Positions 44,975 through 53,325 of a DNA stretch of 64,000 nt are shown here, piece by piece. The notes beneath the pieces were generated by a model. The model saw nothing but the letters and a program-made list of their open reading frames with translations, was not told the origin of the DNA and did not search any database. The stretch spans positions 1-64,000 of the forward strand of contig PALT01000024.1 of the NCBI GenBank assembly GCA_002706605.1, in the 5' to 3' direction. Both the position numbers and the translations under genes were made by a program. Position 1 is the first letter of the stretch, and the number at the start of each line of letters is the position of its first letter. Source of the stretch: Rhodovulum sp. GTDB taxonomy: Bacteria; Pseudomonadota; Alphaproteobacteria; Rhodobacterales; Rhodobacteraceae.

Positions 44975-45842
44975 CCTCCAACCCCTTTATCGTCAGTGGC
45001 ACACAGGGATCCATCAGTGCCAGCGCCAGCGGCACCAGTCCACGTTGCCCATTGGACAGGCTGTCCAAGGTCTGATCAATCGCACCGCCCGTTGCCAGCA
45101 TGTGATCGGTGGGCGTGATGCGCGAAAACGCGGTGACACGCCCACCATCGGTGCGCGCCCGCACCGCATAAACCCCGCGCGCTGCGGGAACAATTGCCAC
45201 GCCATCCGCGCCCATGCGCACCACGGGCACCGTGCCAATCAATGCCGATTGCACGTCCAGCACCCGCGCCACGGCCCGCCACAGGGGGGCACGACCGTGC
45301 GTCTGCGCAATATGCGTCAGGACCGGATGATCCGCGTGACGCAGCGCGGGGGAATTTTCGACCGCGCCAGTGTCCATGACCGTGGCGTCGGTCACATCAC
45401 GCAGGCCGCTTACCGCCGCCACACCGGGCGCAAACCGGTCATTGATCGCGCGCAAAACCGGCGCAACCCCTTGATCTGACGCCAAAAACGCCTGAAACCC
45501 TGCGACCGTATCGGGAAAGACACCCGCATCGCCGAACAGGGCACGGCGCGGGGCCTGCATGTTGGGGCGCGCGGGCGTCAGGCCCAGCATCTGCGGCCAC
45601 ATCACACACAGGCGCATCATGCCCTCGCGCAGGATTTCTTCGGCGATGCCGTCCATGCTTGCCGGACGATCAAACGCCAGACGCAGCGCGGTTTCCTGCG
45701 CCGCGCGGCACAGGTTAAAGATACGGGGCAAGGTCGCGATCACCTCATCCACGTCACGCCCCAGCACCAGCCGTTCAATCGGCACCGGTGCCGGACGCGT
45801 GACCGTCAGACGGTCCATCGCGATGGCCTGCCCCGTGGTCAT
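44967..45842 (-). CDS. hupK: Hydrogenase accessory protein HupK
   Basis: This 291-residue protein matches HupK by position between hupJ and hypA and by its faint likeness to the large subunit without the metal-ligand Cys pairs (for example the C-terminal [10 protein letters not shown] resembles the large-subunit end but has no second Cys). HupK/HypC-type scaffolds are thought to protect or assemble the metal centre under aerobic conditions. It overlaps hupJ by one base and hypA by eight. Sequence conservation in this family is low, so the call rests partly on synteny. Confidence 0.85.
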   Translation of the reverse strand: MTTGQAIAMDRLTVTRPAPVPIERLVLGRDVDEVIATLPRIFNLCRAAQETALRLAFDRPASMDGIAEEILREGMMRLCVMWPQMLGLTPARPNMQAPRRALFGDAGVFPDTVAGFQAFLASDQGVAPVLRAINDRFAPGVAAVSGLRDVTDATVMDTGAVENSPALRHADHPVLTHIAQTHGRAPLWRAVARVLDVQSALIGTVPVVRMGADGVAIVPAARGVYAVRARTDGGRVTAFSRITPTDHMLATGGAIDQTLDSLSNGQRGLVPLALALMDPCVPLTIKGLEDA

Positions 45843-46687
45843 TAGCCCGCCTCGCCCTGCGGAGCGGCCTCTGCCCCCTCGGACAGACCACCGGTGATCA
45901 CCTGACGGCGCGTCGGGGTGGTGTCGATCGGGGCCTCATCGGCCTCTGCCTCAGCAGCAGCAGCAGCGGCAGCTTCGGCCTCTTCGACGGCGGCGACCTC
46001 GGCCTCACGCGTGGCGCGGATATCGGCGCTGCGGTCGGTTTCGGCGCGGTGTTCCTCTTGGAACAGGGCCACCATCACCGCCGCCGCGACATCCACGGCC
46101 TGCGCTTGGGTTTTGAAGTCGTTCATCGGCGAGAACAGCGAGCAGGCCTTGTACCCCCCCACCATTTCACGCGAATTATGGATGAACTCATATTCGCCCG
46201 ACGGGAAGGACATGTACTCCTTTTCCCCCGCCTTCAGGTCCGACCAATCCTCACCCTCGGCGGGCAGTTGGATCAGGTTCATGAACCACGGCGAAATCAG
46301 CACGCCCAACGGACGCCCGTCGACCATCTGAAACCCGACCGCCTGAACGTGCAACAGCTTGTTCACCAAGGGAACATCGCGCATTTTGCCGTGCCAGACC
46401 TCATTGAAATCAGAGACCAGCAATTCGGTGCGACGCTCAATAATCGAGGCCTCAATCACGCTCTGCGCGCCGGGGTCCTCGGACACAAGAAACTGTTCCT
46501 TGGGCGCATCGCAATTGGGGCATTTCCAATCGTCAGGCAGGTCCAGAAACGCGGTGCCCGGCAGGACCTGACGGGTATCATCGCCCTCTGCCGGATCGTA
46601 GGGCGTCCAGCAGATTTTGCACTCCATGATGGCCTGTGCGCTGATCTTGTCATTGGCGCCCAGGAACGAGCCCTCGAAACCGCTCAT
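45842..46687 (-). CDS. hupJ: Rubredoxin-HybE fusion hydrogenase chaperone HupJ
   Basis: The N-terminal part of this 281-residue protein is a rubredoxin-like iron domain (CKICWTPYDP and CPNCDAP, about residues 22-65). It continues into a HybE/HupJ-type assembly chaperone domain (about 90-215: FNEVWHGKMRDVPLVN, VLISPWFMNL, FPSGEYEF). In other bacteria HupI (rubredoxin) and HupJ are separate genes. The C-terminal 60 residues are a Glu/Ala-rich low-complexity tail. It acts on the small subunit before Tat export and helps maturation in the presence of oxygen. Confidence 0.92.
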   Translation of the reverse strand: MSGFEGSFLGANDKISAQAIMECKICWTPYDPAEGDDTRQVLPGTAFLDLPDDWKCPNCDAPKEQFLVSEDPGAQSVIEASIIERRTELLVSDFNEVWHGKMRDVPLVNKLLHVQAVGFQMVDGRPLGVLISPWFMNLIQLPAEGEDWSDLKAGEKEYMSFPSGEYEFIHNSREMVGGYKACSLFSPMNDFKTQAQAVDVAAAVMVALFQEEHRAETDRSADIRATREAEVAAVEEAEAAAAAAAEAEADEAPIDTTPTRRQVITGGLSEGAEAAPQGEAG

Positions 46688-47523
46688 CGGATGGCCTCCA
46701 GAACTTCGACCAGACGCTCACCGCTGTCTTGCAGGTCTTCGCCCGCGGCCTCAACCACGGCAGGCAGGGTGGTGATTTCGAACGTGTCCAAAATCAGCGT
46801 GTCCATCGAGTTAAAGAACTGGACCCGCCACACATGATCCAGCGCGGTCGCGGTCACACGGCAGTTGCCATAGCCGCGCGACAGCATCGTGACCGAGCCC
46901 TCGCCCAGTGCCTGATCCAACCAGACCAGATCGGCCTCGGTATGGGGCAACAGGGTCAGGTTGATCACATGCGCCTCGGCGGCGGGATCAAAGTTCGCGG
47001 ATTTATCCAGCATTTCGACCAACAGGGGCGGTGCGTTCACCACCTGCGGGTTCTTGGGGGCATCGTGGCCTTGGCCCGCACGTTTGGCAACAAAGGCGCG
47101 GTCGCGCGACAATTGTGGCACCGGACCGACCTCAATGGCGTCCATGTCCGCGCTGCTCAGGACCCAGACGCCTGCAAAGACGCTTTCCTGTGCGGCGACG
47201 GCGGGGATGCCGTGCATGCGGATCGACACCTCGCCCTGCCCCATGGTTTCGGCGATCAATGCGCGGTTCGCAGCGTCCAGATCGCGCAGGTCGAATTGCA
47301 CGTTGGCCATGCCTTGGGCGACCGACAGACAGGCCGCCGAAATCTCGGCCAGCATCCCCAGCGCGGGCGCCAGTTCAGGCGAGGCCTCGACCTCGGGGAT
47401 GTGGTGCGAATAGGACCGCATGTCCTGCGGCATTTGCAGATACTGCAGTTCTGCGCCGTCCTCTTCGGGCGGTTGCGAGCCCGGACCATAGCCGGTGGGC
47501 GGTAGGTGAAAGTTGCTTACCAT
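46684..47523 (-). CDS. hupH: Hydrogenase accessory protein HupH (HyaF family)
   Basis: This 279-residue protein of the HupH/HyaF family shows LPPTGYGPGSQP near the N-terminus, QYLQMPQDMRSY, and the conserved late block EGSVTMLSRGYGNCRVTATALDHVW in parts. Members help mature the small subunit, including its Fe-S clusters, before export. It overlaps hupJ by ATGA and follows hupG by 27 bases. Confidence 0.92.
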   Translation of the reverse strand: MVSNFHLPPTGYGPGSQPPEEDGAELQYLQMPQDMRSYSHHIPEVEASPELAPALGMLAEISAACLSVAQGMANVQFDLRDLDAANRALIAETMGQGEVSIRMHGIPAVAAQESVFAGVWVLSSADMDAIEVGPVPQLSRDRAFVAKRAGQGHDAPKNPQVVNAPPLLVEMLDKSANFDPAAEAHVINLTLLPHTEADLVWLDQALGEGSVTMLSRGYGNCRVTATALDHVWRVQFFNSMDTLILDTFEITTLPAVVEAAGEDLQDSGERLVEVLEAIR

Positions 47524-47550
47524 CTGTGTTCCCTCTCCCTGATGTGGCGC

Positions 47551-47934
47551 TTATTCGGCGGCGACGGGCATTGACAGGATTTGCGTGATCCGCGCGACGT
47601 ATTCGTCCCAGTCGCGCACCTTGGCGATGCCGCTGACGAACTGGCCATCGCGATAGAACAGCAGGCTGGGGGTTTTCAGAACCTTGACCCCTTCGCGCAG
47701 CTTGGTTTCCACCGCGTCACCGGCCACGGCGCAGTCGAATTTGCCCTGAAACGCCATTTTCAGTTCCGGCAGGATCACCGCCACATCGGCGGTTTCCAGA
47801 TTGCGTGCCGCGTCGCCGGGCACGAAAATCACATGGGCGCCGTCGCGGCGGGTGAATTCGGTGATGTCGTTTTCGTTGTCCAGAACCGGCCAGCCGAATT
47901 CGGTGGTCAGTCGGTCAATCAATGGGTGTGTCAT
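47551..47934 (-). CDS. hupG: Hydrogenase accessory protein HupG (HyaE family)
   Basis: This 127-residue thioredoxin-fold protein lacks the CxxC redox pair, as is normal for HyaE/HupG. FVPGDAARNLETADVAVILPEL and SLLFYRDGQFV match the family. It is a Tat-related chaperone for the small-subunit precursor. Its place between hupF and hupH follows the R. capsulatus order. Confidence 0.93.
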   Translation of the reverse strand: MTHPLIDRLTTEFGWPVLDNENDITEFTRRDGAHVIFVPGDAARNLETADVAVILPELKMAFQGKFDCAVAGDAVETKLREGVKVLKTPSLLFYRDGQFVSGIAKVRDWDEYVARITQILSMPVAAE

Positions 47935-47960
47935 TGGTTGCGTCTCCCTAATCTGTGTGC

Positions 47961-48281
47961 TCAGCCGGTGCTGCGCCCTGCGGCGGCAGCGGCGGCGAGA
48001 TGTGGCGGTAGTTGCGGCCCGCGGGCCTCAAGATCGGCGAAAGCATCCCCAAGCTCATCGCCCTGCATCAGCGCGCGCAGACCATCCAGCGCCTTGCTGA
48101 TGTTCTGCGCCTCGGCCTCGGTGATCTCTTCGCGCGCGGCCCCAAGGAACGTCAGAACCCACGCCCCCACCGGCACGGGGCCGGTCAGCGACAGGTCGAT
48201 CAATTCCTCGGTCCGGCCATCGGTGGCGCGGGCGGCGATCCCGTCCACCGACAGGATCTGCATCGGAACCCCAACGCACAT
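47961..48281 (-). CDS. hupF: HypC-family chaperone HupF
   Basis: This 106-residue protein starts MCVGVPMQIL with the key Cys2 of the HypC/HupF family. VGAWVLTFLGAARE is the closing strand, and the long Ala-rich tail is typical of HupF. A longer frame upstream lies inside hupD and is not used, since the Cys must be residue 2. It starts one base after hupD stops. HupF is thought to stabilise the large subunit under oxic conditions. Confidence 0.95.
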   Translation of the reverse strand: MCVGVPMQILSVDGIAARATDGRTEELIDLSLTGPVPVGAWVLTFLGAAREEITEAEAQNISKALDGLRALMQGDELGDAFADLEARGPQLPPHLAAAAAAGRSTG

Positions 48282-48282
48282 G

Positions 48283-48888
48283 TCAGGCGCTCTCGGGGAA
48301 GAAACGGTCGTCGCCCGTGCGACAGGCCTCTTCCTCGCTGGGGCGGCCGTCTTCATAGGCGCTGCGCAGGATCGACGCATCGGCCAGCAGGCTCTGGTCG
48401 GCGCGGCCTTCGCTATGCGCCACACCCCAGTCGTCGAGAATGCCAAGCGCGACCTCGATCGCGGGATCGATCTGGGCGGCCACGATGTCGCGCAGGCCCC
48501 CGCCGTAATCCTCAAGCTCTTCAGGCTGACAGCCGATCAAGACCATGGTTTCGGGGCAATAGCCCATCAGTTGCGCCGTCGCGATCACGTCCTGAAAACC
48601 GGTCTGGTGCAGGCTCATCTTTTTGGCGCCCATGAACGAGGGCACCTCGTCGTTGTGCACGATCTTCATCTCGCCCGGCTGCAGGCCGTAATCGACCGCA
48701 TCGAACACGATCATGCGCGATGCCTCTTCGAGGAACGGCAGCAGGTACAGCCCCTGTGTCCCCCCATCCAGCAAACGCACGGTATCATCGAAACTGCGCA
48801 GTTCGGACAGACGCTCGACGCAACGCACGCCAAAGCCCTCATCCGCCCACAGGACATTGCCGATCCCAAGGATCAGTGTCTCAGCCAT
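48283..48888 (-). CDS. hupD: Hydrogenase maturation endopeptidase HupD
   Basis: This 201-residue nickel-dependent endopeptidase cleaves the C-terminal extension of HupL after nickel insertion. The N-terminus reads ILGIGNVLWADEGFG with the conserved Glu/Asp ligand, and further ligands lie in FDAVDYG and MSLHQTG. ATG 48888 with GGAGG upstream is chosen over a start 29 codons earlier. It begins the accessory operon after the hupC terminator. Confidence 0.96.
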   Translation of the reverse strand: MAETLILGIGNVLWADEGFGVRCVERLSELRSFDDTVRLLDGGTQGLYLLPFLEEASRMIVFDAVDYGLQPGEMKIVHNDEVPSFMGAKKMSLHQTGFQDVIATAQLMGYCPETMVLIGCQPEELEDYGGGLRDIVAAQIDPAIEVALGILDDWGVAHSEGRADQSLLADASILRSAYEDGRPSEEEACRTGDDRFFPESA

Positions 48889-49046
48889 ATTTTCCTCCCT
48901 ACCCGGTCGTATTTTTCGGAATGCGGCCTTCCGCATTGGGTACAGAGTGACAATATCCCTGCCAGTTTGGGGCATGACAGAAAATTAACACCTGAGAGTC
49001 AGTTTTGGCATGCCTTTGAATACAATGCGTTTTTACCCCTTTTGCG

Positions 49047-49064
49047 ACCTATACGGGCATAGGT
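49047..49064. promoter_or_regulatory. Inverted repeat between hupC and hupD
   Basis: ACCTAT-ACGGGC-ATAGGT is a perfect 6+6 inverted repeat about 160 bases before hupD, beyond the hupC terminator. It may mark an independent promoter or operator for the accessory genes. A second small stem, AATGCGG/CCGCATT at 48920-48937, lies in the hupD leader. Confidence 0.4.
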
Positions 49065-49114
49065 ATGTGCAAACATGGTAACCACTTTTCCATATTTTCG
49101 GAAACTTAAATGAC

Positions 49115-49142
49115 AAAAGGCGCACCAAGCGGTGCGCCTTTT
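49115..49142 (-). terminator. Rho-independent terminator of the hupSLC operon
   Basis: AAAAGGCGCACC (49115-49126) pairs with GGTGCGCCTTTT (49131-49142) around a 4-base loop, 26 bases beyond the hupC stop. The A/T arms give a T tract on the minus strand as well as the plus strand. Confidence 0.85.
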
Positions 49143-49167
49143 GCCTAATTTAGCGACTGATTCAGTC

Positions 49168-49944
49168 TTACTCGGGGCTGTCGTCCTTGAACGTCCGGTG
49201 CCCCGAAATCATGGTCGAGACCATCGACTGACGGCTCATGATGTCCTCGCGGATGGCCGCGTAGATGTGGACGATCATAAAGACCACAATGAACCACATG
49301 CCCAGATGGTGGTAGGTGTGCAGGATCTGCGTGTTCCCCACCAAACCGATCAACCAGCCCATGACCTGATCCGGCAACGAGCCTTGACCCGCGCCTTCGG
49401 CATAGAGCGCCCAACCGGTCAGCAGCATGAACGTGGTGCCCAACGTCATAAAGAAGAACATCGCGATCTGTGCCAGCGGGTTGTGACCCACGTATTTCTT
49501 GGGCTGCTTTTCGATAAACATGTACCAACGCAGCTCAAAGAACACCTCTTGCCACCAGTGTTTGTTCAGGATCGGAACATAGAACAGCTGGCGCGCGTGG
49601 TGGTTGCCGACAAAGGCCCAATAGATACGGGCAAAGAACCCGACCGTCAGGATCTGGGCCGCCGCAAAGTGCGCGAACCGGATATAGCCCATGACGAACT
49701 GATAGGTCGCCTCGGCAAAGTTCATGGTGGGCAGCGGGCTGGCGATGAACCACCCCGTTACACACAGGACCAGAATACAGGCCGCATTCACCCAGTGCCA
49801 CAGACGGACCGGCCATTCGTAAACGAACACAGAGGTCCGTTTACGGATGCTTTCGATATCGTCCGCCGTTGCGTCACCCGCCAATTGCGCGGAGGGCAGC
49901 GGCTCTACACCCGGGTTTGGAACGTGAATCGTGTCCTCGGCCAT
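49168..49944 (-). CDS. hupC: Ni/Fe-hydrogenase b-type cytochrome subunit HupC
   Basis: This 258-residue inner-membrane dihaem cytochrome b anchors HupSL and passes electrons from H2 to quinone. It has four or more transmembrane helices. Likely haem-ligand His residues occur in WPVRLWHWVNA, RFAHFAAAQ and HTYHHLGMWF. A ribosome-binding site (AAGGAG) lies inside the end of the 62-residue gene just upstream, and the terminator follows. An N-terminal extension of about 40 hydrophilic residues precedes the first helix. Confidence 0.95.
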   Translation of the reverse strand: MAEDTIHVPNPGVEPLPSAQLAGDATADDIESIRKRTSVFVYEWPVRLWHWVNAACILVLCVTGWFIASPLPTMNFAEATYQFVMGYIRFAHFAAAQILTVGFFARIYWAFVGNHHARQLFYVPILNKHWWQEVFFELRWYMFIEKQPKKYVGHNPLAQIAMFFFMTLGTTFMLLTGWALYAEGAGQGSLPDQVMGWLIGLVGNTQILHTYHHLGMWFIVVFMIVHIYAAIREDIMSRQSMVSTMISGHRTFKDDSPE

Positions 49945-49947
49945 GGC

Positions 49948-50136
49948 TCACTCCTTGCGGCGCAGAGTGCGCAGCCCAAAGAGAGCGCCCGCAAGGGCCA
50001 GAACGCCAACGCCGTGCAGCGGCGACAACAGCCAATGCGCAACCCCGTTGCCCAGCACCGGATCATGTCCGGTGTGAGCCAATACGGGAGCGGCGGCCAG
50101 CGATGCAAAAGTTACAGCAAACGCAAGTTTCTTCAT
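49948..50136 (-). CDS. 62-residue membrane protein between hupL and hupC (HupE-like fragment?)
   Basis: This small gene has a near-perfect ribosome-binding site (AAGGAGG) and tight spacing (10 bases after hupL, 3 bases before hupC), so it is very likely translated. The protein has a Sec signal peptide (MKKLAFAVTFASLAAAPVLA), a His-containing start of the mature part (HTGHDP), one hydrophobic helix and a basic tail ending RTLRRKE. The GVAHWLLSPLHGVGVLALAG segment loosely resembles the first helix of HupE/UreJ nickel permeases (G..HP..G.DH.LAM), but the rest of that family is missing. It may be a small partner of HupC or HupSL. The function is not known. Confidence 0.8.
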   Translation of the reverse strand: MKKLAFAVTFASLAAAPVLAHTGHDPVLGNGVAHWLLSPLHGVGVLALAGALFGLRTLRRKE

Positions 50137-50146
50137 GGTGGCCTCC

Positions 50147-51937
50147 TTAGCGCACTTTTACGTTGGACAGCTCTTCACCGTCCGGCGACATCACGTGGGT
50201 CGAACAGGCCAAGCAGGGGTCAAAGCTGTGCAGGGTGCGCAGGATTTCGACCGGCTCGTCAGGACGCTCCATCGGGGTATTCATCAGGCTGGCCTCAAAC
50301 GCACCGATGTTGCCTTTGGTGTCCCGCGGGCTGCCGTTCCAAGTGGTGGGAACAACGCACTGATAGTTCTCAATGCGACCGTCCTTGATCTTGATCCAGT
50401 GACCCAGAGCACCGCGCGGTGCCTCGGTCATGCCAACGCCCTTGGCTTCTTTCGGCCAGGTCGAGGGATCCCACTTTTCAATGTTGGCGGTGCTTTCGTC
50501 GCCGTTCTTGATGTTGGTCACCAGCTTGTCAAAGAAGTGCTTTTGCAAGCGGCCACAGTATTCGCTTTCCAGAGCACGCGCAGCCGTCCGGCCCAGCGTC
50601 GAGAACAGCGCATCAACGGGCAGGTTCATGCGGCCAAGGAAGCCGTCGACCTGATCCTTGATGTCTTCGTGACCTTTGGCATAGCCGACGATGTAGCGGG
50701 CCAGCGGGCCAACTTCCATCGCGTGACCACGCCAACGCGGTGCCTTGATCCACGAGTATTTCGCGGCTTCGTCCAGCTCTTTGATGTTGGTCTTGGTGCC
50801 TTTGGCGTTCGGACCCAGTTCAAAGTTCGGCTCGGTGATGCCATCCCACGGGTGCAGACCTTTGCCAGCCTCACCATAGGTGTACCACGAGTGATCGACG
50901 AATTCCTGAACCTGCTCGGGGTCGCGCGGATCAACGTCGTGAACTTCGTTCAGGTTGCCGTTGATGATCGCGCCACGCGGCAGGTGCAGCTGCTCGGGGC
51001 TAAAGTCGTTCGGGTTCTCGGGAATATCGCCATAGGCAAGACAGGCCTTGGACGACAGACCGCCCCCATAGAGCCAGTTCTTGTAGAAGCTGCCGATGGC
51101 GGCAACGTCGGGCAGGTACACGTTCTTGTTGAACTCGATACATTTGTCGATGATCGAGCTGACAAGGTTCAGGCGTTCCATGTTGATCGCGCCAACCGCA
51201 CCGGTCGAGTGAACGTTGATCGGGCACGGAACACCGCCCACCAGCCAGTTGGGGTGCGGGTTCTTACCGCCAAAGATCGTGTGGACCTTGACGATTTCTT
51301 TTTGCAGATCCAGCGCCTCAAGATAGTGGGTCGTCGCCATCAGGTCCGCCTCGGGCGGCAACAGATAGGCGGGGTTGTCCCAATAGCCGTTCTTGAACAG
51401 GCCCAGCTGACCGCTCTCGACGAATTTCTTCAGACGGTTTTGCACGTCACGGAAATAGCCCGGCGAGCTGAGCGGGTGGCTCGGGCTGACCTTTTGCTGC
51501 AGTTCCGAGGTCGCCTTGGGGTCAGCGCGCAGAGCGTTGACCGGGTTCACCCAGTCCAGCGCATGCAGGTGATAGAAATGCACGACGTGGTCGTGGATTT
51601 CGAGGTTCAGCTGCATCATGTTCCGGATGCTGTTGGCGTTGTCGGGAATGGTGATCCCCAACGCGTCCTCAACCGCACGAACCGAGGTCAGCGCGTGCGT
51701 ACCGGTGCACACGCCGCAGATGCGTTCCGTAAAGGCCCAAGCATCACGCGGGTCACGACCCTTGAGGATCACCTCAAGACCGCGCCACATCGTGCCGGTC
51801 GAAACCGCGTTGCGGATCACGTTGTTCTCGTCAACGTTCACTTCGCACCGCATGTGCCCCTCGATACGGGTCACGGGGTCAACGACGATACGTCGGCCCG
51901 TGTTGTCGAGGTCAAAGCCGTTCGGCGTTACTGTCAT
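50147..51937 (-). CDS. hupL: [NiFe] uptake hydrogenase large subunit HupL
   Basis: This 596-residue catalytic subunit of the group 1 membrane-bound uptake hydrogenase has the nickel ligands in [14 protein letters not shown] and, at the C-terminus, [10 protein letters not shown] peptide [15 protein letters not shown] follows the His and is removed by HupD. It lies 3 bases after hupS and is exported as a complex with it via the Tat system. Confidence 0.98.
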   Translation of the reverse strand: MTVTPNGFDLDNTGRRIVVDPVTRIEGHMRCEVNVDENNVIRNAVSTGTMWRGLEVILKGRDPRDAWAFTERICGVCTGTHALTSVRAVEDALGITIPDNANSIRNMMQLNLEIHDHVVHFYHLHALDWVNPVNALRADPKATSELQQKVSPSHPLSSPGYFRDVQNRLKKFVESGQLGLFKNGYWDNPAYLLPPEADLMATTHYLEALDLQKEIVKVHTIFGGKNPHPNWLVGGVPCPINVHSTGAVGAINMERLNLVSSIIDKCIEFNKNVYLPDVAAIGSFYKNWLYGGGLSSKACLAYGDIPENPNDFSPEQLHLPRGAIINGNLNEVHDVDPRDPEQVQEFVDHSWYTYGEAGKGLHPWDGITEPNFELGPNAKGTKTNIKELDEAAKYSWIKAPRWRGHAMEVGPLARYIVGYAKGHEDIKDQVDGFLGRMNLPVDALFSTLGRTAARALESEYCGRLQKHFFDKLVTNIKNGDESTANIEKWDPSTWPKEAKGVGMTEAPRGALGHWIKIKDGRIENYQCVVPTTWNGSPRDTKGNIGAFEASLMNTPMERPDEPVEILRTLHSFDPCLACSTHVMSPDGEELSNVKVR

Positions 51938-51940
51938 GGC

Positions 51941-53035
51941 TTATGCCTCCTCTTTGCTCGGCGCGGATTGTGTTTTCTTTTGCGCCGCCTTCAGCGCGGA
52001 CACGGCGGCATGTGCGGCCACACCGGCCCCCACGACACCAGCGGCAGCAAGGCCGACCTCATCCGCGTTTTTCTCGACCCCGAATTGGGTCAGATCGGTC
52101 ACCCGATCATAGAAGCTGCCCTGATCCCAGAACCCGTCTTCCGAACAGCCGATACAGCCGTGGCCCGATTGGATGGGGAAGGACACGCCTTCGTTCCAGC
52201 GCACAGTCGAACAGGCGTTGTACGTGGTCGGGCCCTTACAGCCCATCTTGTACAGGCAGTAGCCCTTGCGCGCGTTCTCGTCGTCCCATGCCTCGACGAA
52301 CTGACCGGCGTCAAAATGCGGACGGCGATAGCATTTGTCGTGGATACGCTGGGAATAGAACATCGCCGGACGGCCCTGACGGTCCAGTTCGGGCAGACGG
52401 TCAAACGTCAGCATATAGGTGATCACGCCGGTCATAACCTCGGCGATCGGCGGACAGCCGGGCACCTTGATGATCGGTTTGTCGGTGATGACCTTGTGCA
52501 CGGGCGTGGCTTGGGTCGGGTTCGGCTTGGCGGCCTGAACACAGCCATAGGACGCACAGGCGCCCCAGCTGATGATCGCCTTGGCGTCTTTGGCCGCATG
52601 GCGCAGCTTTTCGACAAAGGGCTTACCGCCGGTGATGCAGAACATCCCGTCTTCGTTCAGGGGCGGGTTGCCCTCAACGGCGAGAATGTAGTTGCCTTTG
52701 TATTTCTCGATGGTCTCTTCGAACGCGGCCTCGGCAGCGTGACCAGCAGCGGCCATCAGAGTGTCATCGTAATCAAGGCTGATCATCGACAGAACCACAT
52801 CCTTGGCCAGCGGGTGGGCCGAGCGGATAAAGCTCTCCGAACAACAGGTACATTCCAGACCATGAACCCAGATCACCGGCGTACGCGGCTTGGTTTCCAT
52901 GGCATGGGCAATTTTCGGCACAAAGCTGGGCGAAAGGCCCAGAGCTGCCGCTGTCAGCGAACAGTATTTCATGAAGCTGCGACGGGTGATCCCCTGGCGT
53001 CGCATGACATCATAGAAGGTTTCAATCTGGCTCAA
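51941..53035 (-). CDS. hupS: [NiFe] uptake hydrogenase small subunit HupS
   Basis: This 364-residue Fe-S subunit carries electrons from the active site to HupC. I place the start at TTG 53035 (reading [15 protein letters not shown]) because GGGGAGGG precedes it and the product then has a normal Tat signal, [17 protein letters not shown]. The frame upstream to 53128 has no signal. Cluster ligands are in [28 protein letters not shown] and HGCIGCSE. A hydrophobic C-terminal anchor ([19 protein letters not shown]) ends the protein, as in membrane-bound hydrogenases. Confidence 0.95.
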   Translation of the reverse strand: MSQIETFYDVMRRQGITRRSFMKYCSLTAAALGLSPSFVPKIAHAMETKPRTPVIWVHGLECTCCSESFIRSAHPLAKDVVLSMISLDYDDTLMAAAGHAAEAAFEETIEKYKGNYILAVEGNPPLNEDGMFCITGGKPFVEKLRHAAKDAKAIISWGACASYGCVQAAKPNPTQATPVHKVITDKPIIKVPGCPPIAEVMTGVITYMLTFDRLPELDRQGRPAMFYSQRIHDKCYRRPHFDAGQFVEAWDDENARKGYCLYKMGCKGPTTYNACSTVRWNEGVSFPIQSGHGCIGCSEDGFWDQGSFYDRVTDLTQFGVEKNADEVGLAAAGVVGAGVAAHAAVSALKAAQKKTQSAPSKEEA

Positions 53036-53325
53036 TGCTGGCCCTCCCCAATGCGGTTTCCCGTTCGGGATGCAAATGCATACATCCGTACAGGATGCAG
53101 TAAGCCACCGGAGCGCCCTGAATCGCAAAACTATGATGCAAGTTTTGGCGAAATTAAAATTCGTCGTGAAATCAGTTTGTTACATGGATTTTGGACGGCC
53201 TGACGCGGATGTGACCGGATGGGTTGCAACCGGCTTTGCACCCTTGTGGTCAATGGCTTTTCACCTGCGACAAATACTGCACTGCGGCAATTGCGCCGCC
53301 GGTCCACATGGTTCATTTGCGACGC
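53036..53325. promoter_or_regulatory. hupS promoter region with candidate IHF site
   Basis: This 290-base gap between hypF and hupS should hold the H2-regulated hup promoter. AATCAGTTTGTTA (53170-53182) fits the IHF consensus WATCARNNNNTTR and lies about 135-147 bases before hupS. IHF is required at the R. capsulatus hupS promoter. Further upstream are an inverted repeat TGCAA-N6-TTGCA (53225-53240) and TTG-N4-CAA (53244-53253), close to but not equal to the TTG-N5-CAA known for HupR. Confidence 0.6.
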
